This document shows positions 1 to 9,077 of a stretch of DNA of 64,000 nt, piece by piece. Every line of letters begins with the position of its first letter. The stretch's first letter is position 1. The translations under genes and the position numbers were made by a program. The DNA comes from an uncultured Flavobacteriaceae bacterium (lineage in GTDB: Bacteria; Bacteroidota; Bacteroidia; Flavobacteriales; Flavobacteriaceae): contig CANLRK010000003.1 of the NCBI GenBank assembly GCA_947493535.1, positions 186,001 to 250,000 of the forward strand. The letters are read 5' to 3'. The notes beneath the pieces were generated by a model, which saw nothing but the letters and a program-made list of their open reading frames with translations, did no database searches and was not told the DNA's origin.

Positions 1-440
1 TAGCTTGGGAAGAGTTGTTTGTTTTAATATTGTTATTTGGTTTGGGGGTATTAGCTACTATTATATCTATTAAACCATTAAATGCCTTATTGTTGGGGGA
101 CAACTATGCTAGTAGTTTGGGGGTAAACTTAAAAAAATCTCGATTTATAATTATACTAGCTACAAGTTTTTTTGCTGGAAGTATAACAGCATTTGCTGGG
201 CCAATTGCTTTTATTGGTTTAGCTGTGCCGCACTTAACAAAATTATTATTTAACACCTCTAACCATAAAATTCTATTGCCCGCAGTAGCACTTTCTGGAG
301 CAATATTGATGTTGTTTTGTGATAGTGTTTCTCAATTACCCATGAGTGAATATACCTTGCCAATTAATGCAGTAACGTCTTTAGTAGGAGCACCAGTGGT
401 AATATGGTTGTTGGTACGTAAAAAGAAACTGTTTGTGTAA
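1..440 (+). CDS. FecCD-family iron(III)-siderophore/haem ABC transporter permease (5' partial)
   Basis: Inner-membrane permease half of an ABC importer for chelated iron (siderophore, haem or cobalamin class). The frame is open to the left edge (reading Ala-Trp-Glu-Glu before the first possible TTG at 15), so only the last 140 or so residues are present. Visible are hydrophobic segments and the family-typical stretch GPIAFIGLAVPHLTKLLF, where the cytoplasmic coupling helix meets the ATPase, then a C-terminal helix and a basic tail. The ATPase gene follows after 3 nt, so the two are co-transcribed. The substrate cannot be told from this fragment. Confidence 0.9.
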   Translation, partial: AWEELFVLILLFGLGVLATIISIKPLNALLLGDNYASSLGVNLKKSRFIIILATSFFAGSITAFAGPIAFIGLAVPHLTKLLFNTSNHKILLPAVALSGAILMLFCDSVSQLPMSEYTLPINAVTSLVGAPVVIWLLVRKKKLFV

Positions 441-443
441 CTT

Positions 444-1235
444 ATGAAGAAAAAAAATATCAATACAGTTTTAGAAGTAAAAAACTTAGCAATTGGTTAT
501 CAAACTAAAAAGAAAGAAATACGCGTTGCTGAAAAAATCAATTTTGCACTAAAACAAGGTGAGTTGGTAGGGTTAATTGGTGCTAATGGTATAGGGAAAT
601 CAACATTATTAAAAACAATAACTAATGCAGAGAAGTGTTTGGAAGGAGATGTGTATATTAATAATGAATCACTAAATTCTATAACAAGTATTAATCTAGC
701 GAAAGAAATTAGTGTCGTGTTGACCGATAATATTTCACATACAAATTTATCGGTACAAGAACTTATTGCTTTAGGGAGACAGCCATATACCAATTGGATA
801 GGCACACTTACTGAAGCCGATAAATTAAAAACCAAAGAAGCAATAGCGGCAATTCAAATTACTGATTTAGTAGATAAAAAATGCTATGAGTTAAGTGATG
901 GGCAATTACAAAAAGTAATGCTAGCTAGGGCATTGGCACAGGATACAGCTATAATTGTATTAGATGAACCTACTACGCATTTAGATTTGTACCATAAAGT
1001 ATCGGTACTTAAATTATTGCAAAAGTTAGCTAAGGAAACTCAAAAAACAATTTTATTTTCAACACACGAAATAAATGTAACCCTATCACTTTGCGATAAA
1101 ATTATTTTAATGAAAGAAAACCAAACTTATTTTGGTACACCAAAAGAGTTAATAGCTCAGCAGGCATTTGATAAACTATTCCCTGATGATTTGGTCTTTT
1201 TTGATGAGTTGAGCGGTGCTTTTAAAATAAAATAG
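444..1235 (+). CDS. ABC transporter ATP-binding protein, FecE/siderophore importer type
   Basis: Cytoplasmic ATPase that powers the permease encoded just upstream. All nucleotide-binding elements are present: Walker A GANGIGKST at residues 46-54, signature LSDGQ (Asp in place of the usual second Gly) followed by LQKVMLARAL, Walker B IIVLDEPTTHLD, and the switch His in STHEI. At 263 residues it has the usual length of FecE-like ATPases. A 3-nt gap to the permease gene indicates one operon whose binding-protein and receptor genes, if linked, lie left of the window. The exact ligand (ferric siderophore, haem, cobalamin) is not determinable. Confidence 0.92.
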   Translation: MKKKNINTVLEVKNLAIGYQTKKKEIRVAEKINFALKQGELVGLIGANGIGKSTLLKTITNAEKCLEGDVYINNESLNSITSINLAKEISVVLTDNISHTNLSVQELIALGRQPYTNWIGTLTEADKLKTKEAIAAIQITDLVDKKCYELSDGQLQKVMLARALAQDTAIIVLDEPTTHLDLYHKVSVLKLLQKLAKETQKTILFSTHEINVTLSLCDKIILMKENQTYFGTPKELIAQQAFDKLFPDDLVFFDELSGAFKIK

Positions 1236-1299
1236 CCTACACACTTTAGTATCTTCGGTAAAATCAAATTATCTTTACCCTAAATAGTTAATAGTACAA

Positions 1300-2685
1300 A
1301 TGACAGAAGCGATTATTATAATTTTCTCCGGTGTAGTATTTGGAGTAATTGGATTTTTAATAGGAAAGCGAATTACAAAGTTGCAACAAGAAGCTACGTT
1401 TAATGGGGTTCAACAGCGTACAGTGGCACTAGAGCAACAGTTAAACGAAGTCAAGAATTCATCGGTACATGAGCGTAAAAAACAAGAAGAGGTTTCTCAA
1501 CAGCAACAAACTGAATTAAAAGAGCAAATACAACAATTAATTGCCGAAAAGGAGGTTGTAAGAAAGCAAAAAGACGATGTTACTATTGCGCTTACCAAAC
1601 TTCAAGTTGACTTTAAAAACTTGCAATTAAAAAGTGATGAGCAAAAAGAAGAGGTAAGTAAGTTACAAGAAAAGTTTAGTAAAGAGTTTGAAAATTTAGC
1701 AAACAAAATTCTTGATGAAAAAGCCAATAAGTTTACTGAGCTAAATAGAGAAAACATAAAAGGAATTTTAAATCCGTTACAAGAAAAAATATTACACTTT
1801 GAAAAGAAAATAGAAGACACACATAAAGAAAGCATAGGACAACATGCTAGCTTGAAAGAACAAATACTTGGGTTAAAAGATTTGAACTTGCAAATGAGTA
1901 AAGAAGCATTAAACTTAACTAAAGCATTAAAAGGCGATAGTAAAATGCAAGGAAATTGGGGCGAGTTAGTTTTAGAGCGCGTATTGGAAAAATCTGGTTT
2001 AGAGAAAGATCGTGAATATTTTGTACAACAAAGCTTTGTTACAGAAGATGGTGCTCGAGTATTACCTGATGTGGTTATTAACTTGCCAGGTAATAAAAAG
2101 ATGATTATTGACTCAAAAGTATCCTTAACACATTATGAGCGTTACGCAAATGTAGATGATGAAAAAGAAAAAGATCAGTTTTTAAAAGAACATGTACTTT
2201 CTATAAAACGTCATGTAGAGCAATTAGGTGCAAAAAATTACCATGATTTGTATAAAATTGATAGCCCAGATTTCGTGTTGTTATTTATACCAGTAGAGCC
2301 AGCATTTGCAGTTGCTTTAAATGACGATGCATCACTGTATAATAAGGCTTTTGAGAAAAATATTGTGATTGTTACACCAACCACATTGTTAGCTACACTA
2401 CGTACTATTGATACTATGTGGAATAATGAAAAACAGCAACAAAACGCTTTAGAAATAGCTACTCAAGCGGGGCGTTTGTACGATCAGTTTGTTAATTTAA
2501 CCAATGACTTTATAAAAGTAGGTAATCAGTTAAAAACAGTGCAAGGTACTTATGATGGTACCATGAAAAAATTAACTGGTAAAGGGAACTTAATTAAAAA
2601 AGTAGAAAATTTAAAAAGCTTAGGAATTAAGCAACAAAAGCATTTAAATGATAAGTTGTTAGAACGTGCGAATGATGCTGATTAA
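1300..2685 (+). CDS. rmuC: DNA recombination protein RmuC
   Basis: RmuC-family protein, thought to limit recombination at inverted repeats and to contain a PD-(D/E)xK-like nuclease fold. The 461-residue product has an N-terminal membrane anchor (about residues 4-22), a long Gln/Lys/Glu-rich coiled coil (about 30-210), then the conserved RmuC core with GNWGELVLERVLEKSGL, LPDVVINLPGNKKMIIDSKVSL (candidate acidic and lysine active-site residues) and IPVEPAFAVAL. It ends in a basic helix with KGNLIKKVENLKSLG, also typical. It stands between the ABC importer and a small membrane protein; no functional link is evident. Family assignment is firm; the biochemical role is poorly known. Confidence 0.93.
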   Translation: MTEAIIIIFSGVVFGVIGFLIGKRITKLQQEATFNGVQQRTVALEQQLNEVKNSSVHERKKQEEVSQQQQTELKEQIQQLIAEKEVVRKQKDDVTIALTKLQVDFKNLQLKSDEQKEEVSKLQEKFSKEFENLANKILDEKANKFTELNRENIKGILNPLQEKILHFEKKIEDTHKESIGQHASLKEQILGLKDLNLQMSKEALNLTKALKGDSKMQGNWGELVLERVLEKSGLEKDREYFVQQSFVTEDGARVLPDVVINLPGNKKMIIDSKVSLTHYERYANVDDEKEKDQFLKEHVLSIKRHVEQLGAKNYHDLYKIDSPDFVLLFIPVEPAFAVALNDDASLYNKAFEKNIVIVTPTTLLATLRTIDTMWNNEKQQQNALEIATQAGRLYDQFVNLTNDFIKVGNQLKTVQGTYDGTMKKLTGKGNLIKKVENLKSLGIKQQKHLNDKLLERANDAD

Positions 2686-2708
2686 TAACTATAACGCAAT
2701 TTAATATT

Positions 2709-3077
2709 ATGAGAAAAGTTTTAATCATTTTAGTACTTATTTTTATTTCAATAGTAGTTGGATACTTTTCATTTATTTATTACGTGCCTTATAGTGAAGG
2801 AGTACGCTCAGGTGAGTTGATTAAAATAAGTAAAAAAGGAGTTGTAATTAAAACTTGGGAAGGCGAAATAAGCCAAGGAATTTCTGGTGCTCAAATTTTT
2901 CAATTTTCAGTAGAAGACAAGCAGAAAAAAGAGGTGTTAGATTTGCAAAAATACCAAGGTAAATATGTGAAAGTATATTATAAAGAACGGTATAAAAACT
3001 TATTCTGGTTAGGAGATACAAAGTATTTTATAACAAAGGTTGTAAAAGAAAAATCCCCCCATTTTAGAGGGGATTAA
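2709..3077 (+). CDS. conserved small membrane-anchored protein (homologues often labelled 6-phosphogluconate dehydrogenase)
   Basis: A 122-residue protein with one N-terminal membrane helix (about residues 4-24) and a small soluble part rich in beta strands, containing EGVRSGELIKISKKG, TWEGEISQG and KYVKVYYKERY. This pattern belongs to a Bacteroidota family frequently labelled 6-phosphogluconate dehydrogenase in databases (from memory). That label is unsupported here: there is no Rossmann GxGxxG motif and the protein is about a quarter of the enzyme's length. It may ride on the rmuC transcript (23-nt gap). Its last codons overlap a hairpin that serves as terminator for the opposite strand. 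Function unknown. Confidence 0.8.
   Translation: MRKVLIILVLIFISIVVGYFSFIYYVPYSEGVRSGELIKISKKGVVIKTWEGEISQGISGAQIFQFSVEDKQKKEVLDLQKYQGKYVKVYYKERYKNLFWLGDTKYFITKVVKEKSPHFRGD
3052..3075 (-). terminator. intrinsic terminator of the fad operon, inside the 3' end of the opposing gene
   Basis: Read on the minus strand, a 7-bp stem (AATCCCC / GGGGATT) with a 10-nt loop is followed directly by TTTTTCTTTT (3042-3051). It lies 44 nt past the stop of the acyl-CoA dehydrogenase gene. On the plus strand the same hairpin has no T-tract, so it works mainly for the minus strand although it sits within the last codons of the plus-strand gene. Confidence 0.8.
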
Positions 3078-3118
3078 CAACTAAATTAAAAACAAGGATT
3101 TGTCAGAATTTCCTTATT

Positions 3119-4921
3119 TTAAAAACAATACTTGTTCTCTGCACTTACTTTTTCAGCAATTTGATTGCGTAAAGCAACTACGTTAGGTTGGTTTGCATAC
3201 TTTGTAAAACGCTTTAATCCCATTAACATCATACGCTGCTCATCACCTTCGGCAAAAGAAACAATTCCTTCTTTTGCATTTTTTGTAATAATGTCAACAG
3301 CATTGTATAGGTATAATTTTGTCATAGCAATTTGATTTTTCTGTGAATCTTCACCAGACCTTTTTGCATTTTTCTCTGTACGTAGTAATGCTGATTCTGC
3401 CATGTATATTTCAATTAAAATATTAGATGCAGCATTTAATAATTGTTGGTGTTTTTCTAATTCAGGGCCATATTTTTGAATTGCAGCACCAGCAACCATT
3501 AAAAATACTTTTTTCAATTTACCAATCAATTCTTTTTCTTCAGCAAATAACTCAGAGTAATCAGGCGTATCAAAAGAAGGAATACCAGTTAATTCATCTG
3601 CAACAGCCATGGCTGGTGTTAACAAATCAACATGTCCTTTCATAGCTTTCTTGATTAACATACCTACAGAAAGCATACGGTTAATTTCATTTGTACCTTC
3701 GTATATACGTGCAATACGTGCGTCACGCCAAGCAGCTTCCATTGGGGTTTCTTCAGAGAATCCCATTCCTCCAAAAATCTGAATTCCTTCATCGGCACAG
3801 TTTTGAACATCTTCTGAAACAGCTACTTTTAAAATAGAACATTCAATAGCATACTCTTCTACACCTTTTAATTCTGCTTCTTGGTGCGAATTTCCGGCAG
3901 CTTCACGAATAGCGATTCTATCTTCAATATTTTTTGCAGCTCTATAACTAGCTGATTCACCTACGTATGCATTGGTTGCCATTTCGGCAATTTTTGCTTT
4001 AATAGCTCCAAACTCAGCAATAGGAGTTTTAAATTGTTTACGTTCATTAGCGTAGTTTACTGCAGTAGTTGTAATTCTACGTTGAGAATCTAAACAAGCA
4101 GCAGCCAATTTAATACGTCCAACATTTAAAGCATTCATGGCAATTTTGAACCCATTACCTCTTTCTGACAGCATGTTTTCTACAGGTACAATAGTATCGT
4201 TAAAAAATACTTGACGTGTAGATGATGCACGAATACCTAATTTATGCTCCTCTTCACCTAAGGTAATTCCATTAGGGTTGTTTTTATCATATTCAACAAT
4301 AAAACCAGTAATATTTTTATCATCTTCAATACGTGCAAAAACAATCATTAAATTGCAAAATCCTGCGTTTGATATCCACATTTTTTGCCCGTTAATCTTA
4401 TAGTTTTTCCCATCTTCGGTTAAAGCGGCTGTGGTTTTTCCGGAGTTAGCATCAGATCCTGCTCCAGGCTCGGTTAAACAGTAAGAACCAAACCATTCTC
4501 CTGAGGCTAATTTAGGTACGTATTTTTGCTTTTGTTCTTCTGTACCGTATAATGTAATAGGCATAGTACCAATACCAGTATGTGCACCAAAAGCTGTACT
4601 AAAAGACCCTGTTCCACTAGAAATATAGTCGCAAGTTAGCATGGTAGAAACAAAGCCCATACCTAAACCTCCGTATGTTTCAGGTACAGCAACACCTAAA
4701 AAACCTAATTCTCCAGCTTTTCGCATCACCTCTTCAGTTAATGCGTAATCCTTTTTTTCAAAACGTTCTCTATATGCTATAATTTCGCGGTCGTTAAATT
4801 CCATAACCGCTTCCTTCATCATCTGTTGTTCTTCGGTGAAGTCTTCCGGTGTAAATACATCTTCACACTTGGTTTCTTTTACTAAAAACTGACCTCCTCT
4901 TAATAAGTTTTTATCTTCCAT
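3119..4921 (-). CDS. fadE: acyl-CoA dehydrogenase, FadE type (long Bacteroidota/Bacillus form)
   Basis: FAD enzyme making the first oxidation of beta-oxidation, acyl-CoA to trans-2-enoyl-CoA. The order is N-terminal alpha domain, flavin-binding middle domain with CLTEPGAGSDANS (148-160) and WISNAG, C-terminal helical domain with GGMGFSEE, and the catalytic glutamate in IYEGTNEINR (Glu408, by alignment with Glu376 of medium-chain dehydrogenase). At 600 residues it has about 200 extra C-terminal residues over the 380-residue family core, as in FadE of Bacillus subtilis and very-long-chain enzymes. It is the last gene of marR-fadN-fadA-fadE, 20 nt after fadA. Chain-length preference is not readable. 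Confidence 0.95.
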   Translation of the reverse strand: MEDKNLLRGGQFLVKETKCEDVFTPEDFTEEQQMMKEAVMEFNDREIIAYRERFEKKDYALTEEVMRKAGELGFLGVAVPETYGGLGMGFVSTMLTCDYISSGTGSFSTAFGAHTGIGTMPITLYGTEEQKQKYVPKLASGEWFGSYCLTEPGAGSDANSGKTTAALTEDGKNYKINGQKMWISNAGFCNLMIVFARIEDDKNITGFIVEYDKNNPNGITLGEEEHKLGIRASSTRQVFFNDTIVPVENMLSERGNGFKIAMNALNVGRIKLAAACLDSQRRITTTAVNYANERKQFKTPIAEFGAIKAKIAEMATNAYVGESASYRAAKNIEDRIAIREAAGNSHQEAELKGVEEYAIECSILKVAVSEDVQNCADEGIQIFGGMGFSEETPMEAAWRDARIARIYEGTNEINRMLSVGMLIKKAMKGHVDLLTPAMAVADELTGIPSFDTPDYSELFAEEKELIGKLKKVFLMVAGAAIQKYGPELEKHQQLLNAASNILIEIYMAESALLRTEKNAKRSGEDSQKNQIAMTKLYLYNAVDIITKNAKEGIVSFAEGDEQRMMLMGLKRFTKYANQPNVVALRNQIAEKVSAENKYCF

Positions 4922-4941
4922 GGTTGGTTTATTATGATTGA

Positions 4942-6132
4942 TTATTTTAAAAATTCAAAAACTCCTGCTGCTCCTTGTCCAGTACCTACGCACATGGTTA
5001 CCATACCGTATTTGCCTTGCATGTTTCGTTTGCGCATTTCGTCAAAGAGTTGTACAGATAGTTTTGCTCCAGTACACCCTAATGGGTGTCCTAAGGCTAT
5101 GGCACCCCCGTTTACATTTACAATGTCTGGATTTAAGTTTAATTCTCTCATTACAGCTAATGATTGTGATGCGAATGCTTCGTTTAATTCAATTAGCTCA
5201 ATATCATTTTGCTGTAATCTTGCTTGTTTTAACACTTTTGGTATTGCTGCTACAGGGCCAATACCCATTATTCGTGGTTCTACACCAGCAGCGGCATAGT
5301 TTACTAAACGTGCTATTGGTTCTATATTTAGCTCTTTTACCATTTCTTCACTCATAATAAGCACAAAGGCAGCACCGTCACTCATTTGAGAAGAGTTTCC
5401 TGCGGTAACGCTTCCTCCTTGTGCAAATACAGGACGTAATTTTGCTAAGGCTTCTTTATTTGTGCCTTTACGTGGGCCTTCATCTTTTGTTACGGTGTAG
5501 CTTTTTGTAGCTTTTTTGCCATTCTCATCAACAAATACCTGTTCTACTTTTATAGGAACTATTTGATCTTGAAAACGGTTTTCAGCTTGTGCCTTTAAAG
5601 CTTTCATGTGTGAATTATAAGCAAACTCATCTTGATCTTCACGAGAAACATTAAATTGATTGGCTACAGCCTCGGCAGTATTACCCATACCCCAGTAATA
5701 ATCCTCATGTCCAGATTTAATTACATCGTAATTTAGTTCGGTTTTAAACCCTGTCATAGGTACAGAGCTCATACTCTCCGCTCCACCTGCAATAATACAA
5801 TCGGCCATACCCGCTTGAATTTTAGCAGTGGCCATTCCGATGGTTTCTATTCCTGAAGAACAAAAACGGTTTACGGTTACCCCTGGAACATCAACAATGT
5901 CTAATCCCATTAATGAAATTAAACGCCCCATATTTAAACCTTGAGAACCTTCTGGCATTGCGTTACCCACAATAACATCATCAATTCTTTTCTTATCAAA
6001 ATCAGGAAGCTCATTCATCATGTACTCGATGGTTTCGGCAGCTAATTCGTCGGTTCTTTTAAATCGAAAAACTCCTTTAGGGGCTTTACCTACTGCAGTT
6101 CTGTATGCTTTTACTATATATGCTGTTTTCAT
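4942..6132 (-). CDS. fadA: acetyl-CoA C-acyltransferase (3-ketoacyl-CoA thiolase)
   Basis: Thiolase that cleaves 3-ketoacyl-CoA with CoA to acetyl-CoA and a shortened acyl-CoA. The active site is complete: nucleophilic Cys91 in NRFCSSG, His349 in ALGHPLGCTGAK, and the second catalytic Cys381 in MCVGTGQG near the C-terminus. The length of 396 residues is standard for FadA. The gene lies between fadN (43-nt gap) and fadE (20-nt gap), the order seen in the Bacillus subtilis fadN-fadA-fadE operon, which supports a catabolic rather than biosynthetic (PhaA) role. Confidence 0.95.
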   Translation of the reverse strand: MKTAYIVKAYRTAVGKAPKGVFRFKRTDELAAETIEYMMNELPDFDKKRIDDVIVGNAMPEGSQGLNMGRLISLMGLDIVDVPGVTVNRFCSSGIETIGMATAKIQAGMADCIIAGGAESMSSVPMTGFKTELNYDVIKSGHEDYYWGMGNTAEAVANQFNVSREDQDEFAYNSHMKALKAQAENRFQDQIVPIKVEQVFVDENGKKATKSYTVTKDEGPRKGTNKEALAKLRPVFAQGGSVTAGNSSQMSDGAAFVLIMSEEMVKELNIEPIARLVNYAAAGVEPRIMGIGPVAAIPKVLKQARLQQNDIELIELNEAFASQSLAVMRELNLNPDIVNVNGGAIALGHPLGCTGAKLSVQLFDEMRKRNMQGKYGMVTMCVGTGQGAAGVFEFLK

Positions 6133-6175
6133 GTTTTATACTTTATTGTTTAAGATTAAATACTTACGTTACGAA

Positions 6176-8578
6176 TTAGTTACGTAGTGGTCTACCTTTT
6201 TTTAACATGTGTTCTAAGCGTTCTAATGTTTTTCGCTCTGTAGTTAATGACATAAAGGCTTCACGCTCTAAATCTAATAGGTATTGTTCTGAAACATTTG
6301 TTGGCTCAGACAAATCTCCTCCAGCCATTACATAAGCTAGTTTATTGGCAATTTTTTTGTCGTGTTCAGAAATATAATTACTTGCCTCCATTGAATCTGT
6401 TCCTACTAAAAACATTCCTAAAGCTTGTTTACCTAGTACTTTTACGTCTTTGCGCTTTGGAGGTTGAGTATAGCCAGCTTCAGCCATTAGTTTGGCATGC
6501 GCTTTTGCAGTTGCTATTTGACGGTCTTTATTAACGACAACGATATCTTTTCCTTTTTGTAATAAGCCTAGATCATACCCTTCATATGCAGATGTAGCAA
6601 CTTTAGCCATACCTACAGTTAAGAAATATTCTTGGAGTACGTTTAGCTCAACATCTCCTTTTTTGAATAGGTCAGATGCTCTTAAAGCCATCTCTTTAGA
6701 ACCTCCACCTCCTGGAATAACACCTACACCAAATTCAACTAATCCAATATATGTTTCGGCAGCAGCTACAACTTTATCGGCATGTAGTGCTAACTCACAG
6801 CCTCCACCTAGAGTCATTCCGTGTGGTGCAACAACCGTAGGGATACCTGAATAGCGTAAACGCATAGTTGTATCTTGGAAATATTTGATAGCCATATTCA
6901 TTTCGTCATATTCTTGCTCAACGGCTAACATGAAAATCATACCAATATTGGCGCCAACAGAGAAATTAGCACCTTGGTTACCAATTACTAAACCTTGGTA
7001 GTTTTTCTCAGCTAAATCGATAGCTTTGTTAATTCCTGAAAGTACATCTCCTCCTATAGAGTTCATTTTTGATTGGAATTCAACATTAAGGATACCATCG
7101 CCAATATCTTCAATAATTACGCCTGAATTTTTAAATACCTCTGATGTTTTTCTAATATTATCTAAAATGATGAATGCATCTTGACCAGGTACTTTCTCCT
7201 GGGTTTTGGCTGTAATATTATAGTAATTTGTAGCGCCTTCTTTTACGGTATAAAAGCTGTTGTTGCCAGCTTGAAGCATTTCTGTTACCCATGATGCAGG
7301 CTCCATCCCTTCAGCTTTCATGATTTCAATTCCTTTTTCAACACCAATAGCATCCCATATTTGGAAAGGTCCGTGTTCCCAACCGAAACCAGCCTTCATA
7401 GCATCGTCAATTTTATATAAATCATCAGCTATTTCAGGAATTCTGTTAGATACATAAGCAAATAGTGCAGCGAAACTTTTTCGGTAAAATTCTCCAGCTT
7501 TGTCTTTTCCACCAACCAATACTTTAAAACGATCAATTACATTATCAATATTTTTAGTAAGTTCTAAGGTGGCAAATTTAGCACGTTGCTTTGTTCTGTA
7601 TTCTAAAGTGTTTAGATCTAATGATAAAATATCTTTTTTACCATCAGTAACTACTTTTTTGTAAAAACCTTGTTTTGTTTTGCTTCCTAACCATTTATTT
7701 TCCATCATGGTATTGATGAACTCTGGAAGTTTAAATAAATCGTGTTTTTCATCGTTAGGGCAGTTTTCATAAATACCATTAGCAACATGTACTAAGGTGT
7801 CGAGTCCTACTACATCAACGGTACGGAAGGTAGCCGATTTTGGACGACCAATCACTGGACCACTTAATTTATCAACCTCTTCAATAGTTAAATCCATATC
7901 TTTTACCATATGGAATAAGCTCATAATACTGAAAATACCAATACGGTTACCAATAAAAGCAGGAGTGTCTTTAGCTACTACGGATGTTTTTCCTAAGAAT
8001 TTTTCTCCATAAGCGTTTAAGAAATCTAATACTTCGTTTGAGGTTTGTGGACCTGGAATTATTTCGAATAATTTTAAATATCTAGCAGGGTTAAAGAAGT
8101 GTGTGCCACAGAAATGTTTTTGAAAGTCATCACTGCGTCCTTCACTCATAAATTTAATAGGGATACCAGAAGTGTTAGAGGTAATTAGTGTACCAGGTTT
8201 GCGGTGTTTTTCTAGGTTTTCAAAAACCATTTTTTTAATATCCAAACGCTCAACAACTACTTCAATAATCCAATCTACATCTCCTACTTTTGCAATATCA
8301 TCTTCAAGATTACCTGTAGTAATCCTATTAGCAAACTTTTGATGGTAAATAGGTGAGGGTTTAGATTTTAAAGCAGCTTTTAATGAGTCGTTCACCAAAC
8401 GGTTACGAACTACCTTATCTTCAAGAGTTAAACCTTTGGCTTTTTCAGCATCATTTAGTTCTCTAGGAACAATGTCAAGCAATAAAACTTCAACACCAAT
8501 ATTAGCAAAATGACAAGCAATTCCGCTTCCCATGATTCCTGAACCTATTACGGCAACTTTCTTTATGAGTCTTTGCAT
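6176..8578 (-). CDS. fadN: 3-hydroxyacyl-CoA dehydrogenase / enoyl-CoA hydratase bifunctional protein, FadN type
   Basis: Performs hydration of enoyl-CoA and NAD-dependent oxidation of 3-hydroxyacyl-CoA. The N-terminus holds the NAD-binding fold (VAVIGSGIMGSGI, glycines 12, 14 and 17), then the C-terminal dehydrogenase domains (HFFNPARYLKLFEIIPG, GRPKSATFRTVDVVGLD), and only then, around residues 490-680, a crotonase domain (NFSVGANIGM, GMTLGGGCELALHADKV, GVIPGGGGSKEM). Dehydrogenase before hydratase is the reverse of E. coli FadB and matches Bacillus FadN. At 800 residues the length also fits. The gene starts 10 nt after marR and leads the catabolic part of the operon. Confidence 0.95.
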   Translation of the reverse strand: MQRLIKKVAVIGSGIMGSGIACHFANIGVEVLLLDIVPRELNDAEKAKGLTLEDKVVRNRLVNDSLKAALKSKPSPIYHQKFANRITTGNLEDDIAKVGDVDWIIEVVVERLDIKKMVFENLEKHRKPGTLITSNTSGIPIKFMSEGRSDDFQKHFCGTHFFNPARYLKLFEIIPGPQTSNEVLDFLNAYGEKFLGKTSVVAKDTPAFIGNRIGIFSIMSLFHMVKDMDLTIEEVDKLSGPVIGRPKSATFRTVDVVGLDTLVHVANGIYENCPNDEKHDLFKLPEFINTMMENKWLGSKTKQGFYKKVVTDGKKDILSLDLNTLEYRTKQRAKFATLELTKNIDNVIDRFKVLVGGKDKAGEFYRKSFAALFAYVSNRIPEIADDLYKIDDAMKAGFGWEHGPFQIWDAIGVEKGIEIMKAEGMEPASWVTEMLQAGNNSFYTVKEGATNYYNITAKTQEKVPGQDAFIILDNIRKTSEVFKNSGVIIEDIGDGILNVEFQSKMNSIGGDVLSGINKAIDLAEKNYQGLVIGNQGANFSVGANIGMIFMLAVEQEYDEMNMAIKYFQDTTMRLRYSGIPTVVAPHGMTLGGGCELALHADKVVAAAETYIGLVEFGVGVIPGGGGSKEMALRASDLFKKGDVELNVLQEYFLTVGMAKVATSAYEGYDLGLLQKGKDIVVVNKDRQIATAKAHAKLMAEAGYTQPPKRKDVKVLGKQALGMFLVGTDSMEASNYISEHDKKIANKLAYVMAGGDLSEPTNVSEQYLLDLEREAFMSLTTERKTLERLEHMLKKGRPLRN

Positions 8579-8588
8579 TTTGATTCCT

Positions 8589-9026
8589 TTATGATTTAGT
8601 AAATATATTTCGTTGTTGTATTAATTCTAATATTTTATCGGTAACCTGATGAAAGCTAGCTATTTTCTCAGGGCTGATATTTTCGTATATAGCTTGATTG
8701 AAAATAAGAACTTTCTCTTTTGAAATATCTCTCATTTCTTTGCCATATTCTGTTAGAAAAATGAGGACACTCCTGCCGTCTTTTGGGTTTTTTTGACGGA
8801 TAATTAAACCTTTATCTTCCATGCTCTTTAAAGTGCGTGACAGACTTGTTGGTTCTATCCCCATACGCGGACCTAAGGCGGTTGATGGGGTTCCTTCTTT
8901 GTCGATATTTAATAATGCAAATGCCACTGCCATCGTAGCGCCATATTTTGCAGCTTCTTCATTATATAACTTAGCTACTCCTTGCCATGTTGCTCGTAAA
9001 GCGTGGTCTATTGTTTTTTCAGTCAT
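8589..9026 (-). CDS. MarR-family transcriptional regulator, first gene of the fad operon
   Basis: A 145-residue winged-helix DNA-binding protein. The MarR core is clear: recognition region TALGPRMGIEPTSLSRTLKSMEDKGLI, wing IRQKNPKDGRSVLIFLTEYGKEM, and flanking dimerisation helices. Being the promoter-proximal gene of fadN-fadA-fadE, with an 18-bp perfect palindrome 51 nt upstream of its start, it probably represses its own operon and is released by a long-chain acyl-CoA or fatty acid; ligand and mode are inference. Oddly, the N-terminal part contains LNIDKEGTPSTALGPRMG, as in MarR proteins linked to beta-oxidation in other Bacteroidota (from memory). Confidence 0.92.
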   Translation of the reverse strand: MTEKTIDHALRATWQGVAKLYNEEAAKYGATMAVAFALLNIDKEGTPSTALGPRMGIEPTSLSRTLKSMEDKGLIIRQKNPKDGRSVLIFLTEYGKEMRDISKEKVLIFNQAIYENISPEKIASFHQVTDKILELIQQRNIFTKS

Positions 9027-9061
9027 TATATTGTATATTTATAGGAGTGTATTAAGTTTCC

Positions 9062-9069
9062 CAAATATA
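9062..9069 (-). promoter_or_regulatory. -7 element of the marR-fad promoter
   Basis: On the minus strand TATATTTG matches the Bacteroidota -7 consensus TAnnTTTG and stands 35 nt before the marR start codon. No good -33 TTG is found at the usual distance; that place is occupied by the palindrome, consistent with a promoter controlled by the bound regulator. Confidence 0.6.
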
Positions 9070-9077
9070 CTAAAAAA

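Noticed and set aside
4934-5357. Two overlapping plus-strand frames opposite the thiolase gene
   Set aside because: Antisense shadows of a conserved enzyme; compositions are unlike proteins (Leu- or Pro/Ser/Cys-rich).
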